DNA of 64,000 nt from Streptomyces sparsogenes (GCF_001704635.1 NZ_MAXF01000136.1:120810-184809), one strand, 5' to 3'. Positions 1 to 7,279 are shown, counted from the stretch's first letter. Notes: generated from the letters alone by a model not told the origin. A program made the numbers and translations.

Positions 1-2
1 CG

Positions 3-449
3 CTGGCGGCGGGGGAGGGCGGCGCCTATGTCTCCGCCAACCGTGGCATGTCGCTCGACGGCGTCTACAACGGGGTGTTGGCCAAGGGAGAGAACACCGA
101 GGCGGACATCCCGGCTGTCTCGGCGCTGGTGGTGGACGACGACCCGACATCGCCCACGTACTGGTCGGGGCCGTTCGGACACCGGCCGACTTTCTACAGT
201 TCGGCCACCCTGACCAGCGTCAACGCCTGCACCTCGGCCGCCACGCTCAAGCTGCGCGCCGCCAAAGCTCCCAACGCAAGCGCCGACATCACCAGCCTGC
301 CGAACCCTGCCCTGGAGCCCGGCGACGTAATCCGCGTCCTCTACCCGGACGGCAGCAAGGAGCTCCACCAGATCCAGTCGTTCACAGTGCCGCTCGACAC
401 CAGTGGATCATTCACGCTCGACACGATCGCCGCGAAGGAGGACGCGTGA
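3..449 (+). CDS. Phage minor tail protein, DUF5047-like, C-terminal part
   Basis: The frame is open from base 3 to the stop at 449, so the start codon lies left of the window and only about 148 C-terminal residues are visible. The remainder reads as a compact beta-rich domain with the run YVSANRGMSLDGVYNG near its start, which resembles the end of DUF5047-type tail proteins of Streptomyces phages. Its stop overlaps the next gene in a GTGA, so the two are translationally coupled in the tail operon. Tail role is inferred from position directly upstream of receptor-binding-like and lysis genes. Confidence 0.6.
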   Translation: MAAGEGGAYVSANRGMSLDGVYNGVLAKGENTEADIPAVSALVVDDDPTSPTYWSGPFGHRPTFYSSATLTSVNACTSAATLKLRAAKAPNASADITSLPNPALEPGDVIRVLYPDGSKELHQIQSFTVPLDTSGSFTLDTIAAKEDA

Positions 450-1108
450 CCTCCATAGCCGATCTCGCAGACGCCATCCGCCTCCAAGCCGTCACCGCCG
501 GCGCCACCGAGCCGACGGTTCGGGGCGCCGACTGGCAGACCGCCACCGTCACAGCGGTCGGCGCCGGCACCGTGGACTGCGGCACGATCACTGCCCGCCG
601 CTTGGAGTCCTACCAGAACCCGGCGGTCGGCGACCACATCGTCATCACCCAGTCCGGCAACGGCAACTGGCTGGCCTGCGGACGAACCTCCAGCACCACC
701 GACACAGAATGGGACGACTACAACCCCATCTGGACCACCGACGCCAACCCGCAACCCAGCGTCGGCAACGGCACGCTGACCGGCCGATGGAAACGAGACG
801 GCCGCACCATCGTCGGCTGGATCAACCTCGTCGCAGGATCCACCACCACGTTCGGCAGCAGCAGCGACTGGAATTTCTCCCTGCCGGTGCAGGCCGCGAG
901 CGTAGGGACGCGTCTTTGCCACGCCGAGGCCCTGGCCGGTAGCCGCCTCGCAGGCCAGTTCGTGATCTCCCCGTCGCAGACCGCCAGCAAGTGCTACTTC
1001 CCCAGTACGACTACTCCGCCGTTGGTCTCGTGCCGCTCCGACAGGCCCTTCGCCTGGGCCAGTGGCAACCAACTGCGGATCGACTTCCTGTACGAAGCCG
1101 CCTCCTAG
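446..1108 (+). CDS. Phage tail protein, probable receptor-binding or baseplate component
   Basis: 220 aa starting at a GTG that overlaps the preceding stop (GTGA). The N-terminal part, residues 1-85, has an OB-like beta pattern (ADWQTATVTAVGAGTVDCG). The C-terminal part, from about residue 95, is a Ser/Thr/Gly-rich beta-sandwich typical of small phage tail-tip domains. No enzymatic motif is visible. The C-terminal half has the same overall character as the gene at 1345, so the two may be paralogous tip proteins. Specific role not recognised. Confidence 0.55.
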   Translation: MTSIADLADAIRLQAVTAGATEPTVRGADWQTATVTAVGAGTVDCGTITARRLESYQNPAVGDHIVITQSGNGNWLACGRTSSTTDTEWDDYNPIWTTDANPQPSVGNGTLTGRWKRDGRTIVGWINLVAGSTTTFGSSSDWNFSLPVQAASVGTRLCHAEALAGSRLAGQFVISPSQTASKCYFPSTTTPPLVSCRSDRPFAWASGNQLRIDFLYEAAS

Positions 1109-1117
1109 GAGACCCTC

Positions 1118-1345
1118 ATGGCGATGAACCCCACGAACCTGCCCTACATCACCGTCTTCGGGCAGGGCACCAACCCCGAGGAGTCGGTGAGCGTCGACCT
1201 CGTCGCAACCACCAACGGCATCCAGTTCTCGGAAGATGAGCTGATCGCGCTGGTGCGGCAACACCTCGATAGCCTTCCCGGTGTCGGATCGACGTCCGCC
1301 ACTCGCTACAGCGTGGCCGTGGAGCAGGTCGGCGAGGGAGCCTGA
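1118..1345 (+). CDS. Small phage protein of the tail module
   Basis: 75 aa, ATG start preceded by a TAGGAGA ribosome site. The stop overlaps the next start (TGATG), so it belongs to the tail transcription unit. Residues 25-50 could form one amphipathic helix (EDELIALVRQHLDSL). No recognised domain; it could be a chaperone or connector of the neighbouring tail-tip proteins, but the sequence alone does not show it. Confidence 0.6.
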   Translation: MAMNPTNLPYITVFGQGTNPEESVSVDLVATTNGIQFSEDELIALVRQHLDSLPGVGSTSATRYSVAVEQVGEGA

Positions 1346-1968
1346 TGGCCACAACGGACGCCTACGGGCAAGGCATTCCGATCACTGCGCTGACGGATCA
1401 GCCGAACGCCAACTCACTCATCTTCGGGCCCGTCGATGAGCTCACCGAACGGTCCGTGATGCGATTCTCCTCGGCCTCGGCGCGCAACGCGACCCTCAGC
1501 AGCCCGGTAGCTGGCATGGTCGCCTACCTCACTACGGAGAAGCTGTTTACTGGCTACGACGGTACCGCCTGGGTGGTGCTCGCTGCGGGCACCTCCGCCT
1601 GGACGAACGTACCGCTGGCCAGCGGCTTCACCCACAATGGCAACAGCAACGGGAACTTCCAATACAGGGTGGTCAATCTCTTCGGCGAGCCCACTGTCAT
1701 GCTCCAGGGCGCCGTCAACGCGACTTACAGCGGTAGCAACATCGCCAACGGGGGCATCGTCACCTCTTCCCCACTCCCGTCTTCCGCCCGGCCAGGGAGC
1801 CTCCGCACCGTCGTCATCCCCTGCTCAGACGTGTCCAGCGTCCGCATCACTCTCAAGCTGGACGCCCAGCCTGACGGCCACCTGAAGATTTACGGCACAG
1901 GCACCGGCGCCGACGGCACCAGCAAACCTCCGTGGATCGGATTCAACGGCGTCTTCTACAGCCTCTGA
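1345..1968 (+). CDS. Phage tail fibre-like protein
   Basis: 207 aa. The N-terminal segment (residues 10-75) has the pattern PNANSLIFGPVDELTERSVM followed by GMVAYLTTEKLFTGYDGTAW. This short beta-strand region is common in phage tail fibre proteins of actinobacteriophages. The rest is a Ser/Asn/Gly-rich beta domain that is probably surface exposed. It is the last structural gene before a terminator hairpin and the endolysin. Likely host-recognition role, inferred from composition and position. Confidence 0.55.
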   Translation: MATTDAYGQGIPITALTDQPNANSLIFGPVDELTERSVMRFSSASARNATLSSPVAGMVAYLTTEKLFTGYDGTAWVVLAAGTSAWTNVPLASGFTHNGNSNGNFQYRVVNLFGEPTVMLQGAVNATYSGSNIANGGIVTSSPLPSSARPGSLRTVVIPCSDVSSVRITLKLDAQPDGHLKIYGTGTGADGTSKPPWIGFNGVFYSL

Positions 1969-1990
1969 CCACGAACATCCCTCACCGCAC

Positions 1991-2008
1991 GCCCCGCAGA
2001 GTCGGGGC
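1991..2008 (+). terminator. Terminator hairpin after tail genes
   Basis: Perfect 6-bp stem GCCCCG / CGGGGC with a 6-nt loop, followed by CTTCTTC. It lies between the last tail gene and the endolysin, where it could reduce read-through. It ends 13 bases before the endolysin ribosome site (GGAGG). Confidence 0.5.
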
Positions 2009-2031
2009 CTTCTTCATGTCTGGAGGCCTCC

Positions 2032-3075
2032 GTGGCCAAGACGGGACCACAGCGCTACCCCGGCGCATCCACCACCTACTGGTACCAGTCCGCGTGGGGT
2101 GGCGACTCGATGGAGTCGAACGTCATCGTCTGGCACACCACCGAAGGCACCAGCCTCCCCTCCTACAGCGGGGGAGCGCAGGCCCCCAACTTCACCGCCG
2201 TGCCCGACTTCAAGAACAAGCGGCTGCTCTGGTACCAGCACTTCGACTTCGACACCTCCGCCCGTGCCCTCGTCAACCGGCCTGGCGGGGTCGAGACCAA
2301 CACGCTCAATGTGTGCCAGGTTGAACTCGTCGGCACCTGCGACCCGTCCACGCACAAGAAGTGGGGCAGCACCCCGCACCTGTACACCTCGGAGCTGCCC
2401 GACTGGGTGATCCGTGACCTGGCCGCCTTCGTTAAGTGGGCCCACGACCAGCACGGCGTGCCGCTCACCAGCGCGGTGACGTTCAAGGCATACCCGGGCA
2501 GCTACGGCTCCAACGGGGTGCGCATGACCGCCGCCAAATGGAACAGCTTCACCGGCCACTGCGGGCACCAGCACGTCCCCGAGAACGACCACGGCGACCC
2601 CGGCCTATTTCCTATGGGCGCCATCCTCGACCACGCCAAGGGCGCCAGCACCCCCACCACCCCGCACCAGCAGGGAGAAGACAGCGACATGCCCACCACG
2701 CTCGGTCTGTACAGCACCACCGACCGGCCCCTCGTCCCGGGGAAATGGACCACGCTCACGGTCGAAAAGACCGATATCGTCACCGGCGCCAATGCCTACA
2801 CCGCGAGCGTCATGCTTACCGTCGACGGTGCACCCGCCGGCGGCACCCTCCAGGGCCGCTTCTACCACCAGCGCACAGACGGATCCCGCTGGGACTCAGG
2901 CATCGTCGAACGCCCCACCACAGCAGGCAGCAGCTTCGTCGACTTCCCCCACGCCGGATCCATCGCCGCCACCGAGAAGCTCCGCTTCGAAGTCGCCTAC
3001 TTCCCCGCCACCTCAGGCGACGAAAAGTCGGTCACCATCACCACGTCGCGCGTGCGCGGCCTCTACTGGAAGTGA
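2032..3075 (+). CDS. Endolysin, N-acetylmuramoyl-L-alanine amidase
   Basis: 347 aa, GTG start chosen because GGAGG lies 5 nt upstream. Residues 25-200 form an Amidase_2/PGRP-type zinc amidase. H35 (VIVWHTTEG) and H181 with D189 in HVPENDHGDPG are the expected metal ligands, and substrate would be the peptidoglycan stem-peptide bond. A Pro/Thr/His-rich linker (about 205-220) joins a second beta-rich domain, residues 222-347, that probably binds the cell wall. No signal peptide is seen, so release depends on the membrane proteins that follow. It heads the lysis cassette. Confidence 0.88.
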   Translation: MAKTGPQRYPGASTTYWYQSAWGGDSMESNVIVWHTTEGTSLPSYSGGAQAPNFTAVPDFKNKRLLWYQHFDFDTSARALVNRPGGVETNTLNVCQVELVGTCDPSTHKKWGSTPHLYTSELPDWVIRDLAAFVKWAHDQHGVPLTSAVTFKAYPGSYGSNGVRMTAAKWNSFTGHCGHQHVPENDHGDPGLFPMGAILDHAKGASTPTTPHQQGEDSDMPTTLGLYSTTDRPLVPGKWTTLTVEKTDIVTGANAYTASVMLTVDGAPAGGTLQGRFYHQRTDGSRWDSGIVERPTTAGSSFVDFPHAGSIAATEKLRFEVAYFPATSGDEKSVTITTSRVRGLYWK

Positions 3076-3083
3076 GCTCGACC

Positions 3084-3440
3084 ATGAAGATCTTCGGCAG
3101 AGAACCGGTCGTGGTTCTGAACAGCCTCTCGGCGATCCTCGGCCTGATCGTCACCCTCGGTATCACCAGCCTGACCGCCGAACAGTCCGGCGCGATCGTC
3201 GCCGTGGTCTCCGCAATCCTCGGCGGCATCGCCGCCGCCATGACCCGACCCGTCGCTCCGCAGGCGTTCACCGCCATCGTCGCAGCCGGCGCCACCGCCG
3301 TCGCCGCATTCGGCTACGAGGTCAGCCAGGAAACCGTCGGCGCCATCAACACGCTCGTCCTCGCCGCACTCACCCTGCTGACCCGCGTCCAGGTCACACC
3401 CTCCAGTCCGGCCGCCCCCGCGGGCCCGACGGGCGTCTGA
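3084..3440 (+). CDS. Holin-like phage membrane protein
   Basis: 118 aa with hydrophobic segments at about 10-32, 35-55 and 60-77, and Pro-rich charged-poor tail. Start ATG is 8 nt after the endolysin stop and its own stop overlaps the next gene (TGATG). Size, membrane topology and position directly after the amidase are those of a holin in actinobacteriophages. Holins share little sequence, so this rests on context. Confidence 0.65.
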   Translation: MKIFGREPVVVLNSLSAILGLIVTLGITSLTAEQSGAIVAVVSAILGGIAAAMTRPVAPQAFTAIVAAGATAVAAFGYEVSQETVGAINTLVLAALTLLTRVQVTPSSPAAPAGPTGV

Positions 3441-3886
3441 TGCCGTGCCGGGTGGCCCGACGGCTACAGAAACACCTGGGCCGCCGCGGCACGTTCCTTT
3501 TGATCCTCGGCACGGGCAAGACCTGCTGGGGCATCGGCCTCATCGCCACACCCCAAGGAAGCACACAGGGCCTCGAACTCCTCACCCACGCCATGCCCCT
3601 GCACTACTGGGCCTGGCTATGGATCACGGCCGGCCTGGTCACCGCGGGCAGCGCCTTCGTCCGTGTAGGCCGCGACAGCATCGGGTTCTTCGCCGCCCTG
3701 ATACCCCCCACTGTGTGGGCCACGGCCTACACATCTGCCGTCGTCAACGGCACCTTTCCCCGCGGCGGGTTCGTCGCAATCTGGTACCTCACCTCCCATG
3801 TGGGGGTCATCCTGTGGGCCGCAACGGTGCCCGAACATTCGGTCCCCCCAGCGCCGAGACGCCCCCGGAGAGGCAAGGGCGCATGA
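3440..3886 (+). CDS. Phage membrane protein, four predicted spans, lysis cassette
   Basis: 148 aa with a basic N-terminus (MPCRVARRLQKHLGRR) followed by hydrophobic stretches near residues 19-35, 56-74, 82-100 and 108-126. A short basic Pro-rich tail ends the protein. It overlaps both neighbours by stop-start junctions (TGATG and ATGA). It could be a second holin or an accessory lysis protein. No family was recognised beyond phage membrane protein. Confidence 0.6.
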   Translation: MPCRVARRLQKHLGRRGTFLLILGTGKTCWGIGLIATPQGSTQGLELLTHAMPLHYWAWLWITAGLVTAGSAFVRVGRDSIGFFAALIPPTVWATAYTSAVVNGTFPRGGFVAIWYLTSHVGVILWAATVPEHSVPPAPRRPRRGKGA

Positions 3887-4242
3887 CCATCTGGGCGGGC
3901 CTCGTCACCGCGTTCGGCACCGTCGGCGTGATCGCGTGCGGGATCTTCACCGCGCGAGCAACCACGCGGGCAGCCGCCGCCACGGCACGGGCGAACGAGG
4001 CCGCAGCGCGGGCAGCCGCCGAGCCAGCCAACCAGCAGGCAAGTCTGTCGGTTCTGCAGGCCACGGTGGAACGGGTGGACATGGAAAACGGGCAGCTACG
4101 GCAGAGGCAGAGCAGGCTGGAGTCGCTACTGCGGGCGTTCTCGTGGACGGTGGACGAGCTGTATCGGTGGGCTCGGAACCCTGTCGGCCAGCCTCCGGAG
4201 CCGCACTCGCTGGTGGATGAGTACAACCGAACTGGAGTATGA
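3883..4242 (+). CDS. Phage protein with N-terminal membrane anchor and coiled coil
   Basis: 119 aa, one N-terminal transmembrane helix (residues 3-22) followed by a long Ala-rich helix (25-52) and a heptad-like coiled coil (55-90, LQATVERVDMENGQLRQRQSRLESLLRAF). This layout matches DUF2746-type or XhlA-type proteins found beside holins. ATGA overlaps on both sides couple it to the lysis genes. Probable holin partner or membrane-curvature protein, inferred. Confidence 0.6.
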   Translation: MTIWAGLVTAFGTVGVIACGIFTARATTRAAAATARANEAAARAAAEPANQQASLSVLQATVERVDMENGQLRQRQSRLESLLRAFSWTVDELYRWARNPVGQPPEPHSLVDEYNRTGV

Positions 4243-4418
4243 CCATGCCGACCCCTGAGGAGCAGCCCGCCCCGCAGCCGGCCGTGCCGATCCCGGACAC
4301 GTCCGCGGCGGACATGGGCACCCTGGTGGACATGGGGGTGGTGGAGCCGCAGCCCGAGCCCTCCCCGGAGCCGCCACCGCCGCCCAACTACGACGGGGCG
4401 GCGCCCGAGAATCCATGA
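4239..4418 (+). CDS. Small proline-rich phage protein, last gene of the lysis operon
   Basis: 59 aa: ATG at 4239 overlaps the previous stop (ATGA), and the second codon pair gives an alternative in-frame ATG at 4245. Composition is about one quarter proline with acidic residues, ending in a PPPPPNYDGAAPENP-like tail, so it is probably unstructured. Coupling to the lysis operon is the main support for it being real. Function unknown. Confidence 0.5.
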   Translation: MTMPTPEEQPAPQPAVPIPDTSAADMGTLVDMGVVEPQPEPSPEPPPPPNYDGAAPENP

Positions 4419-4423
4419 AGGAA

Positions 4424-4458
4424 CGCCTCGCCCCTGCCAAGTGCAGGCGGCGGGGCTT
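4424..4458 (+). terminator. Terminator of the lysis operon
   Basis: Inner stem CCTGC / GCAGG around the loop CAAGT, extended with a bulge by GCC / GGC and outer GCCTC / GGGGC-type pairs. It is followed by CTTCTATTC. It separates the late operon from the Y RNA promoter region. Confidence 0.5.
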
Positions 4459-4466
4459 CTATTCGT

Positions 4467-4494
4467 TTGCCGTGTCGGCACCCCCATGTACTCT
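4467..4494 (+). promoter_or_regulatory. Candidate promoter of the Y RNA / Ro60 unit
   Basis: TTGCCG at 4467-4472 and TACTCT at 4489-4494, spaced by 16 bp, just after the terminator of the lysis operon. Transcription would begin near 4501, about a dozen bases before the first Y RNA stem. If real, it lets the Y RNAs and Ro60 be made independently of late phage transcription, for example in the lysogen. Confidence 0.4.
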
Positions 4495-4513
4495 TGAGCC
4501 ACAACTTCATGCA

Positions 4514-4584
4514 CCTCCCGGTGCGCAGGCCGCGGCTACTTCTTTGGGTGAATCACGCCGCACGCCGACTTTGATCTCGGGAGG
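4514..4584 (+). ncRNA. Short Y RNA (first of two)
   Basis: About 71 nt whose ends pair as a perfect 7-bp stem, CCTCCCG (4514-4520) with CGGGAGG (4578-4584). Inside that stem is an asymmetric internal element, GTGCGCAGGC on the 5' side and GCCGACTTTGATCT on the 3' side. It is repeated almost exactly in the next RNA and matches the UUGAUC/UUGACU-type conserved strand of Ro60-bound Y RNAs. A second hairpin, GCGGC (4532-4536) with GCCGC (4557-4561), closes a 20-nt loop. It lacks a tRNA-like part. Lies 190 bp upstream of the Ro60 gene. RNA assignment is from structure; ends are approximate. Confidence 0.8.
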
Positions 4585-4595
4585 CACAGCATCGG

Positions 4596-4739
4596 GGGTG
4601 CCCGGTGCGCAGGCCGGGGATACTTCTCCTGCCAAGAGAGAGACGCGGGTTCGAATCCCGCCCTCCGGTCCAGGGGACCGGAGGTAGCTCAGCGGCCTAG
4701 AGCGCTACGTTTCCCCAGCCGATTTGATCTCGGGCACCC
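4596..4739 (+). ncRNA. yrlA: Y RNA with tRNA-like module (YrlA type)
   Basis: About 144 nt. The ends form a perfect 9-bp stem, GGGTGCCCG (4596-4604) with CGGGCACCC (4731-4739). The Ro60-binding element follows, GTGCGCAGGC (4605-4614) opposite GCCGATTTGATCT (4718-4730), then GGGGA (4616-4620) with TCCCC (4712-4716). The other end is a tRNA-like domain in permuted order: T-arm, acceptor-like stem, D-arm. Bacterial YrlA RNAs beside Ro60 are known to carry such tRNA mimics. The RNA should tether Ro60 to a nuclease or gate its channel. Symbol used for the family, not for a proven orthologue. Confidence 0.85.
4645..4703 (+). other. Circularly permuted tRNA-like module inside the second Y RNA
   Basis: T-arm GCGGG-TTCGAAT-CCCGC (4645-4661) with the canonical TTCGAAT loop comes first. 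It is followed by an acceptor-like 10-bp perfect stem, CCTCCGGTCC (4662-4671) with GGACCGGAGG (4675-4684), closed by only three bases. Then come TA and a D-arm, GCTC-AGCGGCCTA-GAGC (4687-4703). Anticodon and variable arms are absent and are replaced by the Y RNA stem. It offers T-loop and D-loop contacts for tRNA modification enzymes but cannot be charged. Confidence 0.85.
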
Positions 4740-4753
4740 TACTGCTGGTCCTT

Positions 4754-4775
4754 CCCTCTACGTGAGGGGCTTTTT
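4754..4775 (+). terminator. Y RNA terminator that also covers the Ro60 ribosome site
   Basis: CCCTC (4754-4758) pairs with GAGGG (4764-4768) around TACGT, followed by GC and TTTTT. This is a short intrinsic terminator 15 bases after the Y RNA stem. The GAGGGG strand is also the only ribosome-binding site for the Ro60 ATG at 4777, so the hairpin may both end the Y RNA and limit Ro60 translation. Confidence 0.5.
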
Positions 4776-4776
4776 C

Positions 4777-6390
4777 ATGGCCAGGTTCAACCAGCGCGGC
4801 AGCCGTCCCGCCGTCCACTCGCCCGTGACCACCACCGGGGAACGGACCATCACACACGAAGGCGCCACCGGACACCTCCGGGACGCGAAGAGCGAACTCT
4901 TCCTGCTCGCGGTCAGCAACTTCGTGGGTGTCGACACCTTCTACGAGAAGGGCGGCCAGCGCGACGACCGGTACACTCAGCTCGTCCGCAAGCTCGCCAT
5001 CGAAGACCCCGAGTGGACAGCCGGACTCCTCGGCTGGTTGCGCGGCGAGGGCAACATGCGCACCGCCGCCCTCGTCGGCGCCGCCGAGTTCACCGCCGAA
5101 CGCCTGCTGCACGAGGTGCCCGGCTACTCCCGGCAGGTCATCGCCTCCGTCCTCCAGCGCGCCGACGAGCCGGGGGAGATGCTCGGCTACTGGACGTCGA
5201 AGTACGGCCGCAAGCTGCCGAAGCCGGTGAAGCGCGGCATCGCCGATGCCGTCCAGCGGCTCTATAACGAGCGGTCGCTCCTCAAGTACGACACCGACAG
5301 CAAGGGCTACCGCTTCGGCGACGTCCTCAACCTCGTCCATGCATCGCCCGACCCGGGCAAGGCGTGGCAGGGAGACCTGTTCGCCTACTCCCTGGACCGC
5401 CGCCACAAGCGGGGCACCGTACCCGACCCCGACACGCTCCCGATCCTGGCGCGCAACCTCGCCTTCGCCGAATTCGTCGAGCAGGACCCGAACATCCTGC
5501 TGAGCGCCGAGGAGATCAAGCGTGCCGGGCTCACCTGGGAAACGGCGCTGTCCATAGCGGGCAGTAAGGTCGACAAGGCCAAGCTGTGGGAGGCCCTCAT
5601 CCCGTCCATGGGCCTGATGGCGCTCGCCCGGAACCTGCGCAACTTCGACGAAGCCGGCGTCGCCGACGCGGTCGCCGCACAGCTCTGCGCCCGATTCGTC
5701 GACGCGGAGCAGGTGGCGAAGTCCCGTATGTTCCCGTTCCGCTGGTGGGCCGCCTACAAGCACGCCCCGTCCCTGCGCTGGGCCCACGCGCTCGAGCAGG
5801 CCCTAGGCCACTCCCTTGTCAACGTGCCCCGCCTGAAGGGCACCACGCTGATCCTGGTGGACCGGTCGCCGTCGATGTTCCCCGGCTACGGCTTCTCCAC
5901 CCCGAACACCTCGGACATCACGCTCGCTGAGCAAGCCGCCGTCTTCGGATCCGCCCTCGCCCTCCGAGCCGAGAAGCCCACCCTCGTCGAGTTCGGCGGC
6001 GAATCCAAGGAACTCGCTGTCCCCAAGGGGGGCAGCGTCCTGAAACTCGTCGAGCAGTACGGGCAGATCGACGGCACCGACATCCCCACCGCCGTGAAGC
6101 GCCACTGGTTCGCCCACGACCGGATCGTCATCGTCACCGACGAACAGACCCGGCCCGGCTGGCTGCCCTCCAACATGCACCGCTACGGCGGGATGCAGGA
6201 GACCGCCATCGACGACCTCGTCCCCAAGACCACCCCCGTCTACATGTGGAACATGGCCGGGTACAAGCCCGGCGCCATGCCGTCCGGGACCACAGGCCGC
6301 CACACCTTCGGCGGCCTGACCGATCACGCCTTCCGCATGGTGCCGCTCCTCGAAGCCGGCCGCGACGCCGCCTGGCCGTGGGAGGACTGA
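4777..6390 (+). CDS. rsr: Ro60 orthologue, TROVE domain plus vWA domain
   Basis: 537 aa. Residues about 20-340 form the TROVE ring of helical repeats (for example VSNFVGVDTFYEKGGQRDDR and FPFRWWAAYKHAPSLRWAHA). Residues about 355-535 are a von Willebrand factor A domain with an intact MIDAS metal site: D362-x-S364-x-S366, T434 and D455. Ro60 proteins bind Y RNAs on the ring surface and pass misfolded or structured RNAs through the hole, often working with polynucleotide phosphorylase. Length is normal for bacterial Ro (Rsr). ATG at 4777 was chosen over an in-frame GTG at 4762 because GAGGGG lies just upstream. It sits in prophage right after two Y RNA genes. Confidence 0.93.
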   Translation: MARFNQRGSRPAVHSPVTTTGERTITHEGATGHLRDAKSELFLLAVSNFVGVDTFYEKGGQRDDRYTQLVRKLAIEDPEWTAGLLGWLRGEGNMRTAALVGAAEFTAERLLHEVPGYSRQVIASVLQRADEPGEMLGYWTSKYGRKLPKPVKRGIADAVQRLYNERSLLKYDTDSKGYRFGDVLNLVHASPDPGKAWQGDLFAYSLDRRHKRGTVPDPDTLPILARNLAFAEFVEQDPNILLSAEEIKRAGLTWETALSIAGSKVDKAKLWEALIPSMGLMALARNLRNFDEAGVADAVAAQLCARFVDAEQVAKSRMFPFRWWAAYKHAPSLRWAHALEQALGHSLVNVPRLKGTTLILVDRSPSMFPGYGFSTPNTSDITLAEQAAVFGSALALRAEKPTLVEFGGESKELAVPKGGSVLKLVEQYGQIDGTDIPTAVKRHWFAHDRIVIVTDEQTRPGWLPSNMHRYGGMQETAIDDLVPKTTPVYMWNMAGYKPGAMPSGTTGRHTFGGLTDHAFRMVPLLEAGRDAAWPWED

Positions 6391-6403
6391 TCCGCACAAC
6401 ATG

Positions 6404-6435
6404 GCGCCCCGCTCTCCTCCGGGAGGGCGGGGCGC
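6404..6435. terminator. Bidirectional terminator after Ro60
   Basis: 9-bp perfect stem GCGCCCCGC / GCGGGGCGC with an inner CTCC/GGAG extension, followed by TTCGTCTTCT on the + strand. It lies between the Ro60 gene and the convergent lipoprotein gene and can serve both. Confidence 0.7.
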
Positions 6436-6445
6436 TTCGTCTTCT

Positions 6446-7063
6446 CTACTGGATGGTTCCGCTGAACTCGGGGAACTCCAGGTCGAAGTTCTCGGAGGAG
6501 CGCTGCACGGTCACGACGATCTTCTTCCCGTACTTCGTCCCGAGCACGCTGTCGTCGTTCTTGGTGACGGTCATGCCGGGTGCGAGGCGCCCTTCGAGCG
6601 GATCTGACCCGGTCTCGTAGGTCGTGGTGGCTGCCTCGCCGCCGTTCGTTGCTCCCTCGACGATAAGTGACAGGTCGTCCAGCTTGGCCGCGGCCTTCCC
6701 GGTGTTCGTGAGCTTCAGCTCGACCCGGAACCCAGTCTCGCCCGGGTCAGGCGTGCTGTCGTACTCCCCGAACTTGGTGACTTCTCGGGCGTCAACGACG
6801 GAGACCTTGAGCCCGTCCGGCCAGGTGTACGTCTTCCCGAAAGCGAGCCCTGTGCTCGACTGCTCGGCCGGCGCGGGCTTCTCGTCGGCGCAGTGCTCGA
6901 CCCAGGCAGCCTGGTCGCCGTTCGGGTCGTCGCAGTCGAACGACGTCTTCCCCGCGGCCTTCGGTTTCGCGTCCTTGCTGCTGTCCTTGTTGTCCGAGCC
7001 GCTGCAGGCCGTGAGCGGCAGGCTGGCGGCCAGGATGAGCGCGGCGATAGCGCATCTGCGCAT
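6446..7063 (-). CDS. Prophage lipoprotein with DUF4352-like Ig domain
   Basis: 205 aa, ATG preceded by AAGGGGGG. A basic start, a hydrophobic stretch (5-17) and the lipobox LTAC at 17-20 predict export and lipidation. A charged linker (22-75) leads to a beta-sandwich domain, about 80-205, with the DUF4352 pattern (KVSVVDAREV, GFRVELKLTNTGK, LAPGMTVT). It lies on the opposite strand between Ro60 and a secreted nuclease, the usual place for lysogenic conversion genes. A surface role such as superinfection exclusion is possible but not shown. Confidence 0.75.
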   Translation of the reverse strand: MRRCAIAALILAASLPLTACSGSDNKDSSKDAKPKAAGKTSFDCDDPNGDQAAWVEHCADEKPAPAEQSSTGLAFGKTYTWPDGLKVSVVDAREVTKFGEYDSTPDPGETGFRVELKLTNTGKAAAKLDDLSLIVEGATNGGEAATTTYETGSDPLEGRLAPGMTVTKNDDSVLGTKYGKKIVVTVQRSSENFDLEFPEFSGTIQ

Positions 7064-7279
7064 GGTGCCCCCCTTGGTTGGTACGTGCGGGATGACCGTA
7101 GCCGTGCCGACTGGATGGTGAAGGGGGTGTGGTCGATTGGTAGCCGAGTTGTGATGAGGTATGCGAGGTTGGGGCGGCGATTGACCAGCCCCACTCTTGA
7201 GTGATCTTCCTGTCGTTCTCGACCGCCTGCTCAGTCGCCCGCGATACGACCGTGCTGACCCCCATCGAGGAGGAGCAGC

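Noticed and set aside
4415..4687. A 90-codon rightward reading frame
   Set aside because: It runs across a terminator, a promoter-like element and both Y RNAs, has no ribosome site, and its peptide looks random.
4645..4710. An ordinary tRNA gene, suggested by a perfect T-arm and D-arm
   Set aside because: The arms are in reversed order, the acceptor strands are fused by three bases, and there is no anticodon arm or CCA end. The structure fits a Y RNA module.
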